DNA from: Naematelia aurantialba
Lineage: Eukaryota > Basidiomycota > Tremellomycetes > Tremellales > Naemateliaceae
Reading direction: 5' to 3'
DNA length: 64,000 nt
NCBI GenBank assembly: GCA_021527695.1
Contig: JAKFAO010000009.1
Span: 992,001-1,056,000, forward strand
A model generated the notes under the pieces. That model had not been told where the DNA came from, did no database searches, and was given only the letters and a program-made list of their open reading frames with translations. Shown in pieces: positions 41,717-54,564 of the stretch (its first letter is position 1; each line of letters opens with the position of its first letter). The translations under genes were made by a program, and so were the position numbers.

Positions 41717-43807
41717 CTAGTGCTTCCACCGGCCGTACAAGAGCCCACCGAACAGGCTAAAGTATTCCGGCTGGGTGACGCCCCCATCGCGGCGGTAGAG
41801 ACCGATGCTCGTCAAGCCTTGGACGAACCATCCCGCCGTCCATCCAAGCCACGTCCAAGTCCACACGAATCCCAGCAGGCGTTCGATAAACACCAGCCAC
41901 GCAGGCTCCACATCCGCTTCCGTACCCAGCTCTCCATTCCCACGTCCACGTTCATGTCCACCTCCGATAGCGCCGTGGTGCGCTTCGTGAGATTGATGAG
42001 AGTGGTGAGATTGGTGAGATTGGTGAGATTGATGAGATGGGTGAGATTGGTGGGCTTTGGTGTTCGCGTTCGATGCCACCCGCTGTCGCCGCTTGCTCCA
42101 AGCTGGATGGTGTCGGGCTTTCCAGCCTCGCCAGAGGGACTTGACGAGCGCTTCGACGGCTAGGCCAAACGGCTGGGCGATGAAGAACGGCGTCGTGACC
42201 AGGGCGTCTCTCCAGTCCACGCGGGCCAGCGTGCCCGCCTCATACGCCTGCTGCAGCAGGACACAGTAGCTGCTTGTATCGTGGATCCACGCCGTGAGCG
42301 CAAATACCACGAGCGACTTGATGAAGTTCGACAAGAGGGTCTGGGGCGAGAGGCGCCGCCTCGTAGGGTGCGTCGGCAGAGGATGGGTAGGCGAGGTGCG
42401 GCCAGAACTGCCAGGCGTGGGGCCGGGGGTGGAAGTGGGCGTGAGGGTGCCAGCGCTCGTGGTCGATGTGGTCGAAGAAGCACTAGGATGAGGCCGAGGC
42501 GTAGGCTGGGGTCTGGGGCGCGCGCTCTCGCCCGAGTGGGGAAGCCGGAGGATGTTCTCGCCGATGCCGATCCAGCCGAAGATGTACAGCCAGCGCCGAT
42601 AGTAGTGGTGCCACGTCTGCGCTGTCAGCGTTGTTCGTGCGTTTCTATGCAATCAGTATCCTCATGCCAAGTGAATCACCAAAGCCACACAACCCCAAAA
42701 CACCCACACCACACCCACACCCACACCACACGCACACCCACACGCACACGCACACGCACACCCACACCCACCCACACTCGGACTCACTCGGGACCACATC
42801 GTCCCCAGACCGGGATACTTCCACACATCCCGCAGACTCCCCAACAGCGGCGGCCATCCCCACGGCGTCCACAGCTCTCCTTCCCAGCCCATGACCCCGC
42901 CAATACTGACAAACACACAGCTGAACAAGACATGCGTCAGCTCTAGCGAGAACCAGATTCTCGCCGCTATGCAGATCGAGTACACGGCCTTTTGGCCCTC
43001 GCTCAGCTCCGCGTACCGGGGCGCCCCTGGCGAGCCGGAGAAGAACGGGGCCGCCGAGGAGCAGTTTGTGAATGCGCGGTTGAGGTCGTGGATCGCGAAG
43101 CAGAACGCGTAGTACGCGAGCCGATGGCGGAGGTACGCCGAGCGCCTCGAGTGCCGGGTGTACGGCTCGGCATAGGACGACGGCGAGAGCGGCGGCGCAA
43201 AGTTCCATCCGATGCCGCGCCACGACCAGAAGAGCGACGACGCCCAGTAAAACTTGGCGAGCGTGAATGGCGGTGGGACCGGTTCCGCCTGCAGAGCCCA
43301 TGCTTCTCGAGCCTGACCACCTCCCGCCGCACCCCCCTTGCCGCGTGACGTCGGGCTTGCTTCGGGGTTTACCGATCCCCCAGACTCGAGGGCATGGGCA
43401 TGGGCGCTCCCGTTCGACGAGGTGGGGCGAGACGGGCCATGCGGCGTACCCCGCACAGGGATCAGGCGGTACACATTCGCCTCGGCAGGGAAGAACACCA
43501 GCAGCTCGAACGTGCGTACGGCAAAACTGGTGCACAGACAGACAGTGCCCCAGGTATTCGCCCAATCATTCTGCCGTGGAACCCACCCGCAGTACAGAAA
43601 TCCAACAACGATAAGGGGAGCGAGCACACCGGCACGGGTCAGCCGCCAAGACGGGGGCAAGACGAGGGCTAGGATGAGGACGTATGCCGTGCCGAACCCG
43701 ATCAAGACGTCGGTAATCGTCGCGGGGTGTCGCTCTGGGAGTCGGAACATGCCTGACGGGGCGGATGTGCTCTGCTCGCTGTGGAAGATTATTTGACAAT
43801 CAGACAT
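41717..43807 (-). CDS. Wax-synthase-domain membrane protein (MBOAT-like O-acyltransferase), two main exons
   Basis: Exon 1 (proposed ATG 43805-43807) reads through several hydrophobic segments: DVLIGFGTAYVLILALVLPP, AGVLAPLIVVGFLYCGW, TVCLCTSFAVRTFELLVFFP. It continues LAKFYWASSLFWSWRGIGWN, IWFSLELTHVLFSCVFVSIG and LRDVWKYPGLGTMWSR. A GT-repeat-containing intron joins to TWHHYYRRWLYIFGWI. Exon 2 continues with SNFIKSLVVFALTAWIHDTS and LERLL-type C-terminal helices, ending GGLLYGRWKH at TAG 41717-41719. The blocks WKYPGLGTMWSR-TWHHYYRRW and FALTAWIHD carry the paired His residues typical of wax synthase/MBOAT proteins of fungi. These ER enzymes esterify long-chain alcohols or related acceptors with acyl-CoA; the real substrate is unknown. 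A His/Ser/Gln repeat (HQSHQSHQSH) lies in a loop of exon 2. A downstream Met at the MFRLPERHP block is an alternative start. Confidence 0.82.
42690..42780. repeat. CACACC/CACACG repeat in the wax-synthase-like gene intron
   Basis: Plus-strand C/A-rich units of six to seven bases, read as GT-rich on the coding strand, between a GTGAGT donor and the exon beginning TWHHYY. Confidence 0.9.
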
Positions 43808-44062
43808 AAAAGCATGTCGACTAACAGACGATTGTAGCATGCAGGGGGCGTCGGGCATCCGGCTTCGGCGGCTTCGGGGCAAATCCAGGCACCGGGAGCG
43901 ATCGATGGCAGAGCTGGTGCTCTGCCATCTTGCTATACCAGCTCGCCTCTGGAAACCTGGCATAACCACGATCACCATAGACCACACACTTTGGGCAGCT
44001 CCGGGCATAGCAATCATTGCATAAAATACATCAGGTGCTACTATCATAACTCTCCTGAACTA

Positions 44063-45661
44063 TCAGCCAAACCGCTGCTTGGCGAGGGCTTTGAACCTTT
44101 TCTCATCAGCGAGATAGAGTTTACGACGGACCGACTCACATGTCCATGGTGGCGGCTTCTTTGGCCTTTCTCTCCGATAGACGTTCCTCCTCAATCGCCC
44201 TGCGTTCAGCCATCATAGCTGCACGTCTATCGTTCCTTCTAGACTCGGCAGTGTCTCTTGCCCGGAGACTAGTCCAGCGTCAGTGATGCCTTCTTGCTGA
44301 GCATGGTGAGCACAACTCACGCCGCGGCAAACCCATCAGTCTCGCCCATGAGCGTCCCCTCATCCACCTCCAATCCACCAACCTCCTTCTCTCGCATCTC
44401 CTTGTTTGCAGCGTTCGTAGCACGCTTCTCATCCATCTTGCCCTCCTTTCCACCGGCACGCGGGACAGCCTCGTCTGCCCGCTGATACTTGTCCTTGAGT
44501 TCTGATTTACGCGCCGCTTTGCGCGCATCCGATTCTGCCTCAATGGCTAGCTGCCGATCCGATGCCGACGGCAGGGAGGGACCGAGCGGCCGTATCCGCG
44601 AAGACGAGTGGCGTGGCGGCGAGAGGGTGGGGCCCACTTCTTGGGAATCAACAGAGGCAGAACGTGCGCGCGTCGGCGCAGACGACGCGAAACCCCATTT
44701 ACTGGGGTCTCGTCAGCAGATTCACAAAACCAAAATGGCCGCGACCGGCGAAATCTGGAGGAATGACAGTGCGCGTGAGGGAAGATCAGCACGTACTACG
44801 CGGTGCTGGACGCGGGATCAATCGACGATGAACGATAAATATGTTTTGGTAGAGCACCGTCGTTCCATCTCTACGGTTTCGACAGGTTAGCAGTAAATGC
44901 TATGCAGACGGAACAGATGACGCACCCGTACAAACTTGCGGAAATACTTGTGTGCCGCCTCGCTGCTTACTTCATCCAAGTACTAGCCGAGCCGACACAC
45001 GGTCAGTCTACAATCTTGTGATGAGAGGTCAGACATACCTTGTCTCGAGACTCTCTCAGCCATACTTTGAACTCTGCGCTCTTCTTACTATCCCACAATT
45101 AGCCTCCTCCCCAGTGACGCCCCGTCCACCTGCCTCCGATAGTACAGGATGCAGTGAGATGCAGTGACATGGAGCAGGTAATACTCCGCCTGCTCCGGAA
45201 ATAGGGGACGCAGAGATATCCAGCGCGATGAACTCGTCTGCTCCGACCGTACGGGATGGAGGAATACCCTGCAGACCAACTCACAAGTAATCGTCCTCTG
45301 AGATCTCGGCCACGCCAAGCTCTCGCAGATCGAGCAGATCAGCATCGTCCTCTGGCGTCAAGTCCCGCCTCGTTCTCGTCCGCCTCGGATGCGCGTCCTC
45401 CTCCTCTGGCGTACCATCTCTCCTCTTCCTCCGCTTACGCTCCGCGGCCCCATCCTCATCCCTGCTCTCTCGGCGAGCCCGGTCGTCGCGATGCTTGTGT
45501 CGGCGGGCACTTGCGCCATCGTCGCTGTATTCCCGCTCATCCTTACTTTGTCGGCGATGATGGTGATCGTCCCTGTCCCGCTCTCGGTCCCGCTCATGCC
45601 TGTCTCTGTCTCTGTGCCGCTTGGGCGAGCGTGAATCGCTCCTATGCTTGTGGGAACCCAT
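44063..45661 (-). CDS. RS-rich conserved nuclear-type protein (annotated as HEL117-like in some fungi), spliced
   Basis: Exon 1 (ATG 45659-45661) starts MGSHKHRSDSRSPKRHRDRD and is rich in Arg/Asp/His/Ser, like splicing-related RS proteins. It ends with an acidic block (LDLRELGVAEISEDDYL). Small exons then give KKSAEFKVWLRESRDK, YLDEVSSEAAHKYFRKFV, RWNDGALPKHIYRSSS and, after a phase-2 intron, YKWGFASSAPTR. The last exons read ERRAIEEERLSERKAKEAAT then MDMFKALAKQRFG, with TGA 44063-44065. The combination of an EFKxWL block, a KYFRKFVxxWNxG block, a KWGFA block and a TMDMFKALAKQRFG end marks a conserved eukaryotic family. I recall it being labelled RNA helicase HEL117 in fungal annotations, although no helicase motif is present. 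Molecular function is unknown; nuclear RNA-related localisation is inference from the RS domain. Confidence 0.75.
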
Positions 45662-46023
45662 CGTTCAGGAGCACAGTGAAGACCTCGACGGAAAAAGTAG
45701 AATGTAGCATCGGGCAGCCTGGGCCAGCCGGGTTACGTAACGACATCTAGTCTGGGGTGGCAACCGCTCCGAGAGGCGGCAAGTTGTTCTTCATCGACCG
45801 TGTGGATACAGTACAACTGGGAGAGAACTTAGTTCTTCAGCTACGCGGGGAACTTATGCATCACAAAAGAGCTCGACCCGATCAAAGAATAAGATACAAA
45901 CAAAAGCAAAAAGAAAAGATGCAACTTCGTAACCTTTATGGCGATGCACCGGCATCCCACAGCTGGACAATGTGCTATGCTCCGATTCCACCCAAGAGCT
46001 CCCAACCAAGCACACATGGACGA
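45662..46023. other. Intergenic region between histone H3 and the RS-rich gene
   Basis: About 360 bases containing the RS-rich gene promoter and the H3 3' UTR. No histone-type stem-loop is recognised, as expected in fungi. Confidence 0.55.
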
Positions 46024-46635
<612 letters not shown>

Positions 46636-46748
46636 GTTGATGTATAAAGTCTGCAGTAGAGCTCGAGATGCGAGGAGTCGTTGAGATTTGAAAGTCTTTG
46701 TAGTAGATGAAGAGGGAATACAAAAAGTCTCCAGTCAGAGTGGGTTTG

Positions 46749-46755
46749 ATATATA
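46749..46755 (-). promoter_or_regulatory. Candidate TATA box of the histone H3 gene
   Basis: TATATAT on the minus strand about 115 bases upstream of the H3 start codon, at a plausible distance for a TATA element given a short leader. Confidence 0.5.
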
Positions 46756-46823
46756 CCCCGAGCGAGAGGACCACCTCCACTCAGAGCCAAACATCTCTTA
46801 GACCGCCGCTCATAACGCCGGAA

Positions 46824-46833
46824 GTCACGTGAC
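46824..46833. promoter_or_regulatory. GTCACGTGAC palindrome (E-box)
   Basis: A perfect 10-base palindrome with a CACGTG core in the divergent region between H3 and NDUFB9. It matches the RTCACGTG consensus of Cbf1-type bHLH factors; function is inferred from the motif alone. Confidence 0.5.
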
Positions 46834-47350
46834 GTATGTTAAATAGTCTATTTACTCCTACCACATAGGGTGAAGCACCTCGAGACGGCCAGCAATGGTG
46901 CAAAGCGACAAGTCTCATCTGGGCATCAATTCATGCAAGCAGAGGCCGACGAAGCCTGGGACTGTGTATTGGGATCTGGGGAGGGGTGTGGGAATGCTCA
47001 GTTCCTACGGTTATCTGCAGGGGTTGTGGCCGAGTCCGTCATGACCCAGTCTGTTATGACCGAGTCTGTTGCCGTTTCTATGGCTCGCCATCGCCGTACC
47101 CAATGTGATGCATGCACCATGCCTACCGGCCACCTCTGTCCAACCGTATGCATGCCGTCACGCCTACTGTCGTGCTGTCAGAGTGTCAGTGTGGTGCATT
47201 CCAAGCATCCAAGCAGTCCCAGACCGAGGTGCCACATGGCAAATTCCGTCGCTCTAATTGGCGCCCCCGCCTTCCTGGCTCTAGCAGCCATTCGATACAG
47301 AGCTTCGTCGTCAACGCAGAGCCGTTGCTGAGGCCGTCTGTGGTATCAAG

Positions 47351-48485
47351 ATGTCTCCGGCTGGTCCATCCTTCTCAGCAGCTCACCGGTACGTCTACCT
47401 CACTTGAGCCGTCAGAGTGAACTGACGGGACCACTCGCTTCCCATTCGTCCGCCTCGTCCGATTCATCATTGCCGTACCCTATCACACGTCTCCGTTGCC
47501 GATTCCCGCCATTCTTCTCCTTGAACAGCTCCTATGTCAAGTCCCTGTACCGCCGCATCCTCAAGAACGAACTGGATTGGGTGATCCAGAGGAATATCTG
47601 GAGACAACGAGCGATTGAGATTCGCGCAAAGTTTGATAGGAACCGGTACGTCGGCGTCTTGTGTCTCCCACATCCTTCTCTGCGCCATCTCTGTCGAATA
47701 TGTCCACATCTTTTCCATACACATCAACCTGGAGCGTTCAATCCATCTCGAGTCGCATTCCATATCGCTGGATCTGCGGTCTTTACTTCTTGCGATTGAA
47801 ACTCTGCGTGTGGGATACCTTGCACCATTGTTACCTGTCCGTCATACCTTGTGCCATCTGGACCGCTTCTTCAGGGTTGCCGCCCTCTGACTCTCTCCAC
47901 CTGCTCTGAGTAACATTCTCGTGCACGGTATATTTCGTGGTTGCGAGTGGATGAGAGCCAATTCTCATAAGTCTTGACTGCTGATACAAGTATAGCAACA
48001 TTGCCGACCCGCGAGCGCTTGCTCTAGTCCTAGAGCAAGCGGAAGCGGACTTGGCCAAGAGGCTGCATCCTGATCCTTACAGGCGTGAGTCTTTTTGGAA
48101 CTCGGGCTCTTCCCGCGAGACGCTTGGATTTCCGTGAAACGGGGCGCACAATGGCTGACAAAGAACAGCTACTTTGTTTGCCGAGGGTACCAAGTGGTGA
48201 GTCTTGGACCGCTTTGACTCGCCGCCGCTGGCGGAGGGCATCTTCACCTCCACTCTCACTCATGATATGTACCTCTTCGCTGACGCTCGTTCGTCGCCTA
48301 ATAGGGAACGGAATACTCCTGTAAGGCTTCGTCCGAGTCTGCGTCGGTTCAGCGCTGATCGCCTATAGCCAAAAATGTTCTCCAAGGAAGAAACGGAAAA
48401 GGCAGAGGCGTACATGAGGCAGTACACTGGACCATTCTCAGACGAGTGGAAGGAGAAGGCAAAGGCGCTGGGAGTGGCGCACTGA
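47351..48485 (+). CDS. NDUFB9: Complex I LYR-motif subunit NDUFB9 (B22), spliced
   Basis: Accessory subunit of mitochondrial NADH:ubiquinone oxidoreductase. Exon 1 is MSPAGPSFSAAH. Exon 2 starts RSYVKSLYRRILKNELDWVI, containing the LYR motif, then WRQRAIEIRAKFDRN. Exon 3 is NIADPRALALVLEQAEADLA then KRLHPDPYR. Exon 4 is PTLFAEGTKW, exon 5 the short ERNTP, and the last exon reads KMFSKEETEKAEAYMRQYTG, ending ALGVAH at TGA 48483-48485. The LYRRxLK..LDW block, the ADPRAL...EAEADLAKRxHPDPY block and the GTKWERN block are the family signature. Phases agree at all junctions. About 120 residues, normal length. The two central introns are long (about 350 and 100 bases). Confidence 0.92.
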
Positions 48486-48805
48486 ACAGATTGTATGAAG
48501 GAATGCATCGCATAGATATTGATTCGATGACTAGCCAAGGTGACAGCTTTGGACGAGAGCTCGTTCGCAGTCCATGCTGTTTCTGGGGGGGACAAGGACA
48601 CTCCACCTTGAGTAATCTGCCTTGCTGGCAGCTCCTGTGGTAGTAGAGAGAGCATGCATGGTACTGTCCGTCATGGTTGCATTGATCAAGATCAAGGCAG
48701 AAAGCGGCGGAGAAGCCCCGGCGCTGATAGCCGGTGCAGCTTGGCTGGCGGAAATGTCAATGTCATTGTGACTTTCATCAGCGGCGAGGTCAAGGCGAAG
48801 TGAGA
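48486..48805. other. Intergenic region between NDUFB9 and the WDR7-like gene
   Basis: About 320 bases; 3' UTR and promoter expected, nothing recognised. Confidence 0.5.
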
Positions 48806-51800
48806 ATGAAGGAGCCACCTCTGCGGCTTCCGATCCTGCTCGACAGCAGTCTGGGAGATGCAGGCGGCCGCTCGTCGATCCCCGTGCAACCTGCTCATAT
48901 CACGACATGGACTGTCGCTTCGTCTACGCCAGGCGCTGGCCCTTCTCGCCGGATCGCATTGGAGGGCCGTGACAACACTATATGGTTCCACACATCGCCT
49001 CTCGACGCTGTGCCATCGTCTTCAGAGCCGTCGCCTGCGTTGCTGCAGTCGCTGCCAACGATCCTTACGACGCCGGATCCTGGCTCGTCGTCTGATACCG
49101 TTTCTCCGCGACTCCTTTCCCGACCGGGCGCAAGCCGGCATGCGTCGTACACTGGGCGCCCGAGAGCGCCGTCCTCAGCGTCCTCGATCCTCACCACAGC
49201 GTCAACTTCTCGCCGGCGAGTGTCGGCGTTCTCGCCGCCGCCGTCTGCGCGACAACTGCCGACAGCCACTCTTTCGAATGTGACTGCGCTCAACGCGCAC
49301 CCCGACGGACGACCGCATCGCAGCTCTTTATCAGACCGTGCCGAGCTGCGAGATCATTTGCGAGAACAGCGCAAAGTGGAGCCACATGACGAGCGCACTG
49401 GCCTGGGACTTGGGATCGCAGGCCTCACTCGACGCGGGCTGAGCGGAGTGCACGGGAAGGACGAAATAGAGGCATCAGGGACGTCGACACCGAGGTCCAT
49501 CGTGTCGGTTGACTCTGGCACGACGGTTGCCGCTCGCCTGAAGGGATGGACGCGGGCCAGTGTGGACAAGGACAGAAACGATCTCCAGGAAAGGATGGAG
49601 GAGGTCGAGGTGGAGCGGGAGATGGAGAAGGAAGTCCGGGTGGGAGAGAAGGACAAGGGCGAGCGCAGGATTATCGAAGAGGCGATACGGACTCCCACAC
49701 CGAGGGAGGAGAAGTCTTTTGACCTGCCTGAGCAACACGCAAGTGACCAAGAACACGATCCTGGCCATGTCAAGCGGGTGGTCCTACCAGAAGCTGAGAG
49801 AGGCAAGGTCGTGGTGATGAAGGTTCTTGAAGGCGTCGGCCTTTGTCTCTTGCGCGACGAAGGGTGAGTCTGGGAGCTCTTTCGTCATGTCTGCTTGTTC
49901 ACACGGCCACAGACTGCTGGACGTATATGACTGCGACAGCCTGTCCCTCATCCAACACTTGAATCTCGAGAATTCAGAGCCTCTCCCGCCTTCCAAGGTC
50001 GCAGGGAGCAGTAAAGACCGACTCCGCCTCTCGCCATTCTGGCAATGGCGCGGACTGCATCTCACCAAGAATGACCTGGTAAGTTCTAGCCTTTCGCTCT
50101 CAACAGCCTCATCCCGCTGAAATCCATAGACATCGGTGGTAGCTGTTCATGGAGTACCTTGGCCGTGCGCGATGCCCAGCCCAAATGGAGAGGTCACCCG
50201 GCTCCTCATGCTCGCTCAACCGCCATTGGGGGCCCTCGACATTGTAGCCAGGCTGGAGTTACCAGGCGAAGGCGATGTCGCAATTTGCCAGGGCGGTAAC
50301 GGTGAGTCTAGTTCCACACTGCAGTATCCCGCTGACAGCATGACTAGCCAGCTACATCCTGCACACGACATCGACTTCCCTCGTCTCATATCCCATCATT
50401 TACCCGTCTTCACCCTCGGCAGTCTCATCGCGGTCGACAACTCCAAAACCTTCCAAGCCTGGTACAACATCTGCCTCAGCCCCCTCGGCGCCAAGAGTCC
50501 TGTCCATCTTGCGGCCCTCAACGCCGTCTTCTGGCCTCAATTCTTTGAGAGATGAGATGGGAATGCGCAGTAACAAACCGCTTGCGTCTCCGCGTGAAGG
50601 GGAGGCTGCGAAAGAGACGGGCTTTGCAAAGTTCCTGGCTGCGCGGAGGGCGGATTGGCAGGGCGCCCAAGATAAGGATAGAGAGAGTACGCGGAGCGAA
50701 CAGGTCATCGGGATTGGAGAGGGCTCCGAGGTGGAAAGAGATGGTCATGGAGGTTGGACGCGGATACAGATCGCCGAGGGTCGAGAGGGGATGGGATCAG
50801 CAGACGACGCGATTGATGTGAGTCTGCACTATCCAGCTGCCGGAGTGCTAATATGTATGGAAGCTTTTCATATGCAACGGGAAAACACTGCAGATCAAAG
50901 GCTCTATCGTGCTGCCAAAAGGCAACCGAGTCACTCAAGCAGACTCATTGGCAGGTTGGAGAGAGGTGATTGTGCAGACCCAGGTGAGGAAGCGCGAGGT
51001 CCATTAGTCAGAGCACATTTTAACCGTGGTCGCAGGATAAGATACTTCGTTATCGCAGGGAGCCCAAGTCGACCGACAGAAAACACTTGAGGTATGTCAC
51101 TTTGTCTGATACTCGCCACGGTCTGATCCTGTATAGGTTTTCACTCATCTCCACGATATCCGACGCACGAGCATATACCCTGGGAGACCAGACATTATAT
51201 GCTGTCCGGTGGGACACTGTAGTCTCTCTCGACTTGCTATGTCATGAGGTAGACGGATCTTGCGTGCTCGATATTGCGACGCAGAGAATTGCAAGGCAGG
51301 CCGAGGTGATCCTGCCGTTAGATGTGGAAAAAACCTTTGCGGTCGATAGTAGGTTCTGTGATCGACTTTGCTGCCGCTGAGCTGATGTGGTGTCTCAGAG
51401 AACGGTAACATAAGCAAACGCAGTCTTGCCGAGGTGCTGCAAGGACGGACAATGCCAAGCGACAATACTATTGGCATAGATCGGCTCGACTCCTCCGTGA
51501 CCTGCATCAGAATCGTTGATACCCAGCGGAATTATCTCGTGGCGGGTGACGAAGACGGTGCTGTTCGGATTTGGGATGCTAGGTGAAGACTGATCAAACG
51601 ACCGTACGACGAACCTTCTGATGCGCCGTTCAGGTCCTTCGAGCTACAGGGATCATGGACGTTATTCGCCGAGCCTGTCCAGGCTGTCGCATTGCTCGAT
51701 ATGGCCGAGGCTGGCCCGCTCAGTGGCTGCCTGCTCTGCATTAGCACCCTCGGTACTGTGGCAGTCATCTCAATGCAGGAAATGGATCAGTACGCTCCCC

Positions 51801-54362
51801 CAGCCACTTTCCACCAAAGCTGATGTAGCGTCACAGGCTCTTCCTGATTCCGGCTTCTCGAGCACCCCTGCGGCGAATCTTCGTGGGTGAGAACGACATC
51901 CTGCTGGCATATGCTAGCGGGAAAGCGCGAGTGTGGAACATCGAGACAGGCGAATTCCGGAGATCGACAGGACTTGATGCTGGGGAGGATATGTTGTCTT
52001 CTGGCCAATGGGCTGAGGTGTACGTCGATCAAGATAAATCGTAGATCGCTAACCTGGTTGATTAGTGCATTAACGTCCGGATCAAGTGACGGGTCTGCGC
52101 TGACTGAAATGGACAATAAACCTTCCGCAAACACAGATGGGGGTGGGTACCCACCAAGCTCGGTTCCCGATGTTCAACTGAAAATGTTGCAGGCCGTATG
52201 CTGGAGCTCGATCTGCGCAAAGTCGGAGGTTGGGTACACTCATCCAAGTCCAACGCTTCTCATAGTCCCCTGTCTGCATTGAGAGCGCTTCTCTCGATGG
52301 TCATTACATTTGGCGTCGATGATGGTATCGACTCGATCTGCACTGCCAACCTCGATATCCCCAAGCCCGCTTTTGGTGTGACTCTGGGAAACTACGAGTG
52401 CGGTTCCTCTGTTTGACGAAAGGCACGTGCTGACGCCGTTCAGGGATGCATCCGTCGCGTTTGAGTACATGAGCGGCCGGCAAGCTTGGCAGGTCTCGGC
52501 GTTGTCGACGGGCTTGAGGCAGCTCGCAATTGTGTCTTTGTTGCGACCATTCCTCGACGCGCCTGATCTGGAGAGATGGGCCGCCGCAGTGATTGCATTT
52601 TACACGGCGTCGTTGCCTGACGGTGCGATCGAACCTGATCTCGAGTTCTTTGCAGCCTACTATCTTGATAGTGCTCGTGCGTCGCGCCTCACATCGCCCT
52701 CCTTACCTTGCTGACGCGTAGCGATCAGATGATGTTCATCAAGCTGCTCGGATGCTGTTCGAGTCCAGGCTCGACAGAATGAGTGAAAAGGAGATTGAAG
52801 CTGTGGTTACGGCGAGCCAACCACAACGTATGTTCTGTTCCACTCACCGCGAATGCCCTCTGATGCTTCGCAGTGGCCAGTCTTCAAGATGGCGAATTCC
52901 GTTATTCTGAAGAGGCAGCGCGGGCAATGACGATGATCGGCGGTATGGCTTTGCACAAGTACCAGTCGATCAGCCCCAGGTCAGTCGGCACGGTCCATGT
53001 GTCTTGGCGAAACAGTCATGCTGACGGGCGATAGCGCATTGAAAGCGGTGTCTGAATCACTCGTCCTCTACCTATCGAGCGCGGCGTGTCCTCACTTGGG
53101 ACTCGCCATCGAGCTGTGCTCCAAGGGGTTCGCAACTTGGCAGACCTACGTCGACCCCATGGACCTCCTTCGACGGCTGTTCCAATTCGCCACGCACAAG
53201 GACAGCAACTCTCCCTCGGCAGCGAACATTGCCGCTCAGGCGCGGCTTGCGGTGCTGCATGTCGCGTCGTCTAATCCTGCACTGTTCATGTCGACGTTAT
53301 CGATGGATGTGCTTGATGCACGCTCGGCGGAGGGACGCAAGGCAATCATGAAGCTGTGTGTGTTTATGGCGCGCAAGAAACCCGAGGTGCTGGAGAACGG
53401 TCTGCCGAGGATCGCAGAGGCGGTGGTCAAGAGCCTAGACCCGAATATTGGCAAGATGCGGGATGATGTGTGGGAGGCGGCGACGGTCATTCTCAACGAG
53501 CTCGTGTTGGCGTGAGTCTCCCTCTCCCGTCTCTTGCGTCTTTGTTCTGCCCTGTACCGCAACCTCCCCCTCCCCCTCCCCCCTCCACCCACGCGTCGGC
53601 AATGCATGGTCTTCACTCGTTGTCGCTGATGATATCCATCAAGGTTCTCGACGATCGACTTCCACAGTGGCACCCAGCGCTTGGCGGTGGGGACGCACGA
53701 AGGCTCGTTGATCATGTACGATCTGAAAACCGCGTCGCGGCTGTACGTGCTCGAGCCGCACAAGGCCGCCGTGTCGTCTGTCAATTTCTCGCCCGACGGC
53801 CGGCGCCTCGTCACCGTCTCGTTGGCGGAGGGCACCGTGACGGTGTGGAAAGTCGGGAGCAGCCTGAGCGGGTTCTTCAATGTGGGCGGTCCGCCGAGGC
53901 AGGGCACCAAAGCGGGGGAACCGTACAAGCGCATCAAGTTCTTGCGCGCAGACGAGGGTGAGTCGGCGTCGATTTCTGTCGGACTTGCGATCTCCTCACT
54001 TGTCCATACTTGATGCTCTGGTCGGTCGCCCTATCATTGGACCCCTCGTCCACTGCCATTAGTCTGCGCCTCCAGTTGTCCACACTACCATTGGTCCCCT
54101 CGCCCCCTGCCATTGATCCCCTCGCCCACTGCCATTGGTCCCCTCGCCACACTACCATTGGTCTGCTCCTCCACTCGTCCGCATCTCCACTCGTTCATGC
54201 AGGCGATGGCGTGCGACTACACTATGCGGTCGGCGATCGATGCTGATGGTAACAGGGCCACTACCACAAACAAGCGCTCTGAGCGACGTCAAAGTCGAGT
54301 GGCCAGGCCCCAGGCAGGCCAGAGTGATGATCAACGAGACGGCCCTGACGTTTGAGACGTGA
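48806..54362 (+). CDS. WDR7-like large WD40 protein, spliced
   Basis: About 18 exons from ATG 48806 to TGA 54360-54362, roughly 1300-1400 residues. The N-terminal exon is long and Ser/Pro-rich, with a charged coiled-coil-like block (ERMEEVEVEREMEKEVRVGE). Early propeller blocks read GLCLLRDEG, TSVVAVHGVPWPCAMPSPNG and GEGDVAICQGGN. Middle exons read YLVAGDEDGAVRIWDAR, a WD repeat, and RIFVGENDILLAYASGKARV. A helical region follows (LALVL-poor but with ALKAVSESLVLYLSSAACPH and KLCVFMARKKPEVLENGL). The C-terminus has YSTIDFHSGTQRLAVGTHEG, SLIMYDLKTASRLYVLEPHK, VNFSPDGRRLVTVSLAEGTV and TVWKVGSS-FF.N-PPRQG, then ALTFET as the last residues. This end matches my memory of WDR7 (rabconnectin-3 beta), which in animals promotes V-ATPase assembly on endosomes and synaptic vesicles. 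Exon joins in the middle are not all verified. Confidence 0.8.
54040..54190. repeat. Imperfect minisatellite (CCATTGGTCCCCTCG-type units) in the last WDR7-like intron
   Basis: Five to six diverged units of about 22-25 bases built on CCATTGGTCCCCTCGCC and CCACTGCC, inside an intron of about 300 bases before the final exon. Confidence 0.8.
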
Positions 54363-54413
54363 TTGTACGCGCATTGTACAACCCTATGCATGTCTGTAGA
54401 TCTGAAGAATCGT

Positions 54414-54478
54414 TATTGCATTGTGCATTATGTATTGTGTGTTGTGCATTGTGTATTGTGTGTTGTGCATCTTGCCTC
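54414..54478. repeat. TGTATTGTG / TGCATTGTG tandem repeat in the 3' flank of WDR7-like
   Basis: Alternating ATTGTGTGTTGTGC and ATTGTGT units between the convergent WDR7-like and nucleoporin genes. Confidence 0.85.
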
Positions 54479-54564
54479 GTGCATCGCGGTCGGAGACACG
54501 TCGAGCCTGCCAAGCGGAAGCAGCAGATGATCACTGGCGATGCAATGCTAATCAACTTGTACCG

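Larger units (their letters stand above)
46636..47350. other. Divergent intergenic region between histone H3 and NDUFB9
   Basis: About 715 bases. It contains the TATA candidate and E-box listed separately, and three imperfect 15-base CCGAGTCTGTTATGA-type units at 47030-47075. No gene is recognised. Confidence 0.55.

Noticed and set aside
42690..42780. CACACC-rich array as an internal telomeric repeat
   Set aside because: The units vary in length and do not form a TTAGGG-type pattern; the array sits inside a spliced intron.
42645..43565. A 306-codon minus-strand frame overlapping the wax-synthase-like gene
   Set aside because: It lies in another frame of the same strand and shows no membrane pattern; the neighbouring frame carries the MBOAT-like motifs.
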